From: Parcubacteria group bacterium CG08_land_8_20_14_0_20_43_9
GTDB lineage: Bacteria > Patescibacteriota > Minisyncoccia > Minisyncoccales > PEYH01
Direction of reading: 5' to 3'
Length of the DNA: 17,069 nt
Assembly: GCA_002774465.1 (NCBI GenBank)
Contig: PEYH01000028.1
Location: forward strand, 1 to 17,069
Below are positions 13,153 to 17,069 of this stretch, in pieces. Position 1 is the stretch's first letter. The number at the start of each line of letters is the position of its first letter. Under the pieces are notes generated by a model. That model saw only the letters and a list, made by a program, of their open reading frames with translations. It did no database searches and was not told the DNA's origin. The translations under genes were made by a program, and so were the position numbers.

Positions 13153-14142
13153 TCAAATTATTCTTCTGGCGATATTATACAGCTTATACCAACCTTTTTG
13201 GAAAATAATATCTTTGGATAACGGGTACGCAATCTCTGTCCCGCCGAACCCCTTCTTAAAATCCGTAATCCCGCGCCATTTCTTTTCGTCTATGCCCCAA
13301 AAATCAAATTTTTCATAACCGAGATTTTTGACCGCCTTGATTCTCTCCCATTGCAGAAGGTTAGCCCCTTTCAGCGCCCGGTATTGCCAATCGTTGGCTC
13401 CATGAAGTCCGGTAGCGGTTTTGTTGAAAAGAATAAGGATATAAGCCGCGATAATTTTCCCCTTATAATCAGCTAAACATAACTTAACCTTAAAATCATG
13501 ACTGGCGACCCTGAATAACTTCCTGTAATGCTCTTCCTCAAAAGGAACGAACCCGTCTCTTTGCGAAGTCCTTTTTATCAACCGGTAAAATTCTTCCCGA
13601 TATTGGTCCTCAAGCTTCACCCGCACCCCTTTCCTTTGCGCCAATCCGACATTATACCTGGTTTTCGGGGAAAAATTTCTGAAAATTTCCTCCTCTTCCT
13701 GAAGTAAATCAAGGGTCAAAGTTCTCTGGGGTTGGATTCTCTTTTCCGGGATAATGGCTGACAGATTTTTGGGCACAATTATTTCCTGGCGCGGTTCCAT
13801 TTTCAGGAAAACCGCTCTTTGCTTTTGGGCGATTTTTTGTATCTCGCCCAAGATAACTCCAACTGCCTGCTCTTGTTTTTCCGGAGATATGCCCTCTTTT
13901 AACACCGGACCAAAGGGGACATAAAAACAGGTTTTTGCTTTTAAGGGAAAGGTCTCTTCAATAACCAAAACTTGGCCCAAGATATTGCCTCCTTCCTCTG
14001 TTTTGATTCTCCAGATTCTTTTTCCGAGCGCCTGCTGGAATTCGCCCCATTCATACGATTGCAAAAAACTTCCGTCGTTTTCAAATAAAAAACGGTTCCA
14101 ATCGCTGTCTCGCCATCCGTTACTGATAATTCTGCTCTCCAT
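13153..14142 (-). CDS. FemAB-family peptidyl/aminoacyl transferase (second copy)
   Basis: The protein has 329 residues. It opens with WRDSDWNRFLFENDGSFLQ and SYEWGEFQQALGKRIWR, then CFYVPFGPVLKEG, and near the C-terminus has KFDFWGIDEKKWRGITDFKKGFGG, all matching the FemA/FemB/FmhB pattern and the paralogue at 4024-5049. It probably adds amino acids from tRNA to the lipid II peptide. The neighbouring Mur ligase supports a peptidoglycan role. It overlaps the upstream hydrolase gene by 23 bases in another frame, and the Mur ligase gene starts 4 bases after its TGA. No own ribosome site is evident. The amino acid and position on the stem peptide are unknown. Confidence 0.85.
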   Translation of the reverse strand: MESRIISNGWRDSDWNRFLFENDGSFLQSYEWGEFQQALGKRIWRIKTEEGGNILGQVLVIEETFPLKAKTCFYVPFGPVLKEGISPEKQEQAVGVILGEIQKIAQKQRAVFLKMEPRQEIIVPKNLSAIIPEKRIQPQRTLTLDLLQEEEEIFRNFSPKTRYNVGLAQRKGVRVKLEDQYREEFYRLIKRTSQRDGFVPFEEEHYRKLFRVASHDFKVKLCLADYKGKIIAAYILILFNKTATGLHGANDWQYRALKGANLLQWERIKAVKNLGYEKFDFWGIDEKKWRGITDFKKGFGGTEIAYPLSKDIIFQKGWYKLYNIARRII

Positions 14143-14902
14143 TTTTATTCAAAAACTCCAAAATTTTTTCTGACAAAATTCCGGGGATTTCAAGATGAGG
14201 GTTATGGCTGCATGGAAGAATCACCATCTCCGAATCCTTGATTCTGGTTTTTATAAAATGCCCGTTTCTGACAGGCGTAATCTTATCTCTCTCCCCCCAA
14301 ACAATCAACGTCCTCGTCTGTATCTTTTCCAAATAGAGGGCCAAGTCCTCTGAAATGACTTTCAAAAAGGTTTCTTTCATCACCCCCATAACCTTCAGGT
14401 AATCCGTGCTTCTGATGATAAATCTGTAAAAAAACCTTCGGAATAATTGGAAGCCCGGCAAAAAAGAAAAAATGCTTATAAAGGAAGCGATGGAAGACAA
14501 AATTTTCTTGGGAAAATTTCTTTTTGCCGCCGGCGCGCCGGCAGAGTCAACAAGAATCAATTTTTTGACAAGGCCCGGGAATTGCGCCGACAATTTGATG
14601 GAGATTCTTCCGCCGAAAGAATGTCCCAAAAGATAACCCTGTTTTATCTCGCAACTCTGGAGGAAATCCAGGACAAACTCCAAATAATCCTGAACATCCC
14701 AGGGCCTCGGGGGCAGAGCGCTCCTGCCAAACCCGGGCAAATCCAAAACAAAAACCCGGAAACGCTTTGAAAGCATTTCTTGAACTTTCAGCCACGAATC
14801 AGCGCTCCCTCCCCAGCCGGGCAAGATTAAAAAAGGAGTTCCCGCTCCTGTGATTCTGGTAAAAATTTTTATCCCGTTAATGTCTATGAATTTCTCTGCC
14901 AT
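14120..14902 (-). CDS. Alpha/beta-hydrolase
   Basis: The protein has 260 residues with a complete catalytic triad layout: the oxyanion-loop motif LPGWGGSADSW (27-37), nucleophile elbow GHSFGG with Ser95, acid Asp206 in VWGERDKITP, and His233 in CSHNPHLEIP. A helical cap (about 125-190) lies between strands 6 and 7. The fold covers esterases, lipases, C-C hydrolases and others, so the substrate is open. It overlaps serS by 19 bases upstream and femAB by 23 bases downstream, so it is translated as part of the operon. There is no signal peptide; it is probably cytoplasmic. Confidence 0.85.
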   Translation of the reverse strand: MAEKFIDINGIKIFTRITGAGTPFLILPGWGGSADSWLKVQEMLSKRFRVFVLDLPGFGRSALPPRPWDVQDYLEFVLDFLQSCEIKQGYLLGHSFGGRISIKLSAQFPGLVKKLILVDSAGAPAAKRNFPKKILSSIASFISIFSFLPGFQLFRRFFYRFIIRSTDYLKVMGVMKETFLKVISEDLALYLEKIQTRTLIVWGERDKITPVRNGHFIKTRIKDSEMVILPCSHNPHLEIPGILSEKILEFLNKNGEQNYQ

Positions 14903-16155
14903 GAGTTTTCTTGCCGAGCAATATACTTTTTCCCCAAGTATTTTCTAAGCGCTTTTGGTACCAAAACTCTCCCGTCTTTCTGTTGATAATTTTCCAGAAT
15001 CGCGATAATAGTTCTGCCCATAGCAAAAGCCGTGGCGTTCAAAGTGTGGACGAATTCTGTCTTATCTCCTTCTTTATGCCTTATCCCCAATCGCCTGGCT
15101 TGAAAGTCAGTACAATTTGAGCTGGACATTAATTCCCGGTATCTCTTTTGCGAAGGAATCCAGACCTCTATATCATAGGTAGAAGCAGAAGGCCGGGCCA
15201 TATCTGCGGTGCAAAGATGGACCAACCGGTAGGGCAATCCCAATTTTTGCATCAATTTTTCTTCAAGGGAAATAAGGAATTGATGCTCCTCTTTAGAGTC
15301 CTGCGGCTTGGTGAAACTAAACATTTCCACCTTGTCAAACTGATGAACCCTGAATATGCCTTTGGTATCTTTCCCGTAAGAGCCGGCTTCTTCCCGAAAA
15401 CAAGAAGAAAAACCCATATACCTCTTGGGCAGTTCGTCTTTGTCAAAAATCTCTCCCTGATGCATAGGTCCAAGCGCCTGTTCAGCGGTCCCCACAAGGT
15501 ATAAATTGTCTTTCTCCAAGAAATATCTTTCAGCTCTATCTTCTTCTGTATCAACATACCCCATTGCCTGCATCATTTCCGGCCTAATAAGGGTGGGTGG
15601 GATTATTGGAGTAAATCCTTCTTTCAAAAGCGCATCCATTGCCATGTTTATCAAGGCGAATTCCATTAAGGCAGCTTCGTTTTTCAATATGCCAAATCGG
15701 GCGCCGGAAATTTTCGCCGCCCTCTCGGCATCTATCAAATCCAGACCCTTGCCGATTTCTGTGTGGTCTTTCGGCTCAAAATCAAACTTTGGCGCTTTCC
15801 CCCATTCTCTGATTACCTTTTTATCCTCCTCGCTCTGGCCGACAGGCACATCATCAAGCGGGATATTGGGTATCAAAGCATAAAGCGCTTCAAACCCTTG
15901 CTCAATAATTTTTAACTGGTCTTCTTTCACCCTTAAGTCCCCTTTAATCTTTTTTGCTGTTTCTATATCCGCCGGCTTTCCTTTCTGGGAAGAAATTTCG
16001 TTCCTTTGGGAGCGCAAATCCTCCACTTCGCGCCAGATAAACCGCCTTTCTTTTTCCAATCCCAAAATCTTCTCAATATCAATATCCACTCCTCTGTTTT
16101 TAAGGGCTTGCCTGATCAAGTCGGGGCTCTCCCGTAATAATTTTAGGTCAATCAT
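14884..16155 (-). CDS. serS: Seryl-tRNA synthetase
   Basis: The enzyme is full length (423 residues) and charges tRNA-Ser with serine, also supplying Ser-tRNA for Sec-tRNA routes where present. An N-terminal coiled-coil arm (about 25-95) contacts the tRNA. The catalytic core has the TAEQ loop (223-226), motif 2 FREEAGSYGKDTKGIFRVHQF (253-272, given as a span), YDIEVWIPSQKRYRELMSSSNCTDFQARR (327-355), and motif 3 NATAFAMGRTIIAILENYQ (373-391). Motif 3 differs from the usual NGSGLAVGR at several places but keeps the Arg. It is the first gene of the coupled run leading to the aminotransferase, and it lies 104 bp downstream of lysS. The upstream spacer is an AT-rich repeat without a clear ribosome site. 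Confidence 0.95.
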   Translation of the reverse strand: MIDLKLLRESPDLIRQALKNRGVDIDIEKILGLEKERRFIWREVEDLRSQRNEISSQKGKPADIETAKKIKGDLRVKEDQLKIIEQGFEALYALIPNIPLDDVPVGQSEEDKKVIREWGKAPKFDFEPKDHTEIGKGLDLIDAERAAKISGARFGILKNEAALMEFALINMAMDALLKEGFTPIIPPTLIRPEMMQAMGYVDTEEDRAERYFLEKDNLYLVGTAEQALGPMHQGEIFDKDELPKRYMGFSSCFREEAGSYGKDTKGIFRVHQFDKVEMFSFTKPQDSKEEHQFLISLEEKLMQKLGLPYRLVHLCTADMARPSASTYDIEVWIPSQKRYRELMSSSNCTDFQARRLGIRHKEGDKTEFVHTLNATAFAMGRTIIAILENYQQKDGRVLVPKALRKYLGKKYIARQENSWQRNS

Positions 16156-16166
16156 AATTAGTGAAT

Positions 16167-16208
16167 TAAAAATGTAAAACTAAAAATGTAAAACAACAAT
16201 GTAAAATT
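16167..16208. repeat. 14-bp AT-rich tandem repeat between lysS and serS
   Basis: TAAAAATGTAAAAC occurs at 16167-16180 and 16181-16194, with a degenerate third unit at 16195-16208. The rest of the spacer (to 16259) is T-rich, contains TTTTGGATTTTG, and repeats CATTTTT-like words. No gene or terminator hairpin was found in it. Confidence 0.8.
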
Positions 16209-16259
16209 AAAAAATTTTGGATTTTGAGTTGTCATTTTTATTTTTTCATTTTTCGTTTT

Positions 16260-17069
16260 TCATTTCCTCGGCCGCATGGTGGGGAACAGAATCACTTCGC
16301 GGAGCGAATGCGAGTCGGTCAAAAGCGCCACTAATCGGTCAACTCCCAGCCCAAAACCGGCGGCCGGCGGCATTCCATATTCCAGCGCCTCCAGGAAATT
16401 CTCGTCAATTCTCATTCCTTCCTTAAAGCCGGCCCTATACATCTTTTCTTGCTCCTGGAATCTTTCTCTCTGAATCTTGGGGTCATTAAGCTCTGAAAAG
16501 GCGTTCACCATCTCCCACCCTCCGATAATCAGCTGCAAATTCGCCAATCGCTTATCATCTTTGGCTTTTGCCAGCGGGAAATTGCCATGCGGATGGTGAA
16601 TGACAAAAGCAGGGTTCCAGATTTTATCGCGCGAGCATTGCTTATAAATTTTGTCAGCGATTTCGGCAAATCCTTCGCCTTTCTCAATTTTTATTTTCAT
16701 TTCCTTGGCTTTCTTTGCTAACGCTTCCGGATGAATCGTCTCTAAATCAATTTTTACGTCTTTTTTGATAAGCTGATAAAAATCAATTCTTTTCCAAGGG
16801 GTCTTAAAATCAATCGTCTTGCCCTGATATTCTATCTTGAACGTTCCAAAAATCTTTTTAATGACCGAAGCCAGCATTTGCTCGGTGAATTTCATCAAAT
16901 CCTTGTAATCGGCGTAAGCCCAGTAAAACTCCAAAAATGTAAATTCCGGATTATGATACCTGTCCATTCCCTCGTTCCGGAAATCCCTGCCTATTTCAAA
17001 GACCTTTTCAAAACCGCCGACTAAAAGCTGTTTCAGGTAAAGCTCCGGCGCAATGCGAAGATACAAGTC
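16260..17069 (-). CDS. lysS: Lysyl-tRNA synthetase (class II), C-terminal part
   Basis: The frame is open to the window edge (GAC at 17067-17069 precedes the TTG at 17066), so the N-terminal anticodon-binding domain and part of the core are missing. The visible 269 residues carry LYLRIAPELYLKQLLVGGF, motif 2 FEIGRDFRNEGMDRYHNPEFTF, and motif 3 GFGLGVDRLVALLTDSHSLREVILFP near the C-terminus, all as in LysRS. The enzyme attaches lysine to tRNA-Lys. Related class II enzymes (AspRS, AsnRS) lack this combination. It ends in TGA, 104 bp before serS. Confidence 0.93.
   Translation of the reverse strand, partial: DLYLRIAPELYLKQLLVGGFEKVFEIGRDFRNEGMDRYHNPEFTFLEFYWAYADYKDLMKFTEQMLASVIKKIFGTFKIEYQGKTIDFKTPWKRIDFYQLIKKDVKIDLETIHPEALAKKAKEMKIKIEKGEGFAEIADKIYKQCSRDKIWNPAFVIHHPHGNFPLAKAKDDKRLANLQLIIGGWEMVNAFSELNDPKIQRERFQEQEKMYRAGFKEGMRIDENFLEALEYGMPPAAGFGLGVDRLVALLTDSHSLREVILFPTMRPRK

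Noticed and set aside
1..17069. tRNA or rRNA genes
   Set aside because: A visual scan of the spacers on both strands found no T-loop-like GGTTCRANYCC with a matching acceptor stem, and no rRNA-like stretch. A covariance-model search would settle it.

Overview
The window looks like a piece of a small-genome bacterium of the Candidate Phyla Radiation (Patescibacteria, most like Parcubacteria). This is inferred from gene style, not from a marker gene. The signs are tightly packed, overlapping genes, mostly poor Shine-Dalgarno (SD) sites, AT-rich tandem-repeat spacers, a membrane-anchored Mur ligase, two FemAB-type transferases, and lysS next to serS. TGA ends several genes (for example lysS and the second femAB), so the standard bacterial code applies, not the UGA-recoded code of Gracilibacteria/SR1.

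Layout. Positions 1-3200 (+) hold two multi-membrane GT39/PMT-type glycosyltransferases, the first cut by the window edge. Positions 3215-5049 (-) hold a femAB-like gene followed by an ftsQ-like gene. A 320-bp spacer (5056-5373) carries a 24-bp direct repeat and terminator-like hairpins. Positions 5374-6667 (-) hold a DUF167-Sua5 fusion gene overlapping a membrane-anchored GerMN-domain gene. Positions 6695-10275 form a distinct block of three genes for exported proteins. Two are PKD/Ig-like lipoproteins on the minus strand. The third, divergent on the plus strand, is a secreted beta-rich protein. Positions 10288-17069 (-) hold lysS (partial), a repeat spacer, then a coupled run: serS, alpha/beta hydrolase, femAB-like, Mur ligase, DegT/DnrJ-type aminotransferase.

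How the genes fit together. Most flanking genes serve the cell envelope (glycosyl transfer, peptidoglycan bridge or ligase steps, division) or tRNA charging and modification. The central block differs in composition: three hand-counted 60-base lines from 9377-10186 gave about 62-67% G+C, two lines from the lipoprotein genes gave 58-60%, and two lines from the neighbouring aminotransferase gave 42-45%. It also differs in expression signals. Its genes have near-consensus TTGACA/TATAAT promoters and strong GGAGG ribosome sites, and each has its own hairpin terminator. Two flanking operons instead begin with an extended -10 box (TGTTAARAT) 6-7 bases before the ATG, as expected for leaderless mRNA. 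The block is the best candidate here for an undescribed surface system: two cysteine-containing, multi-domain lipoproteins and a divergent beta-rich exported protein.
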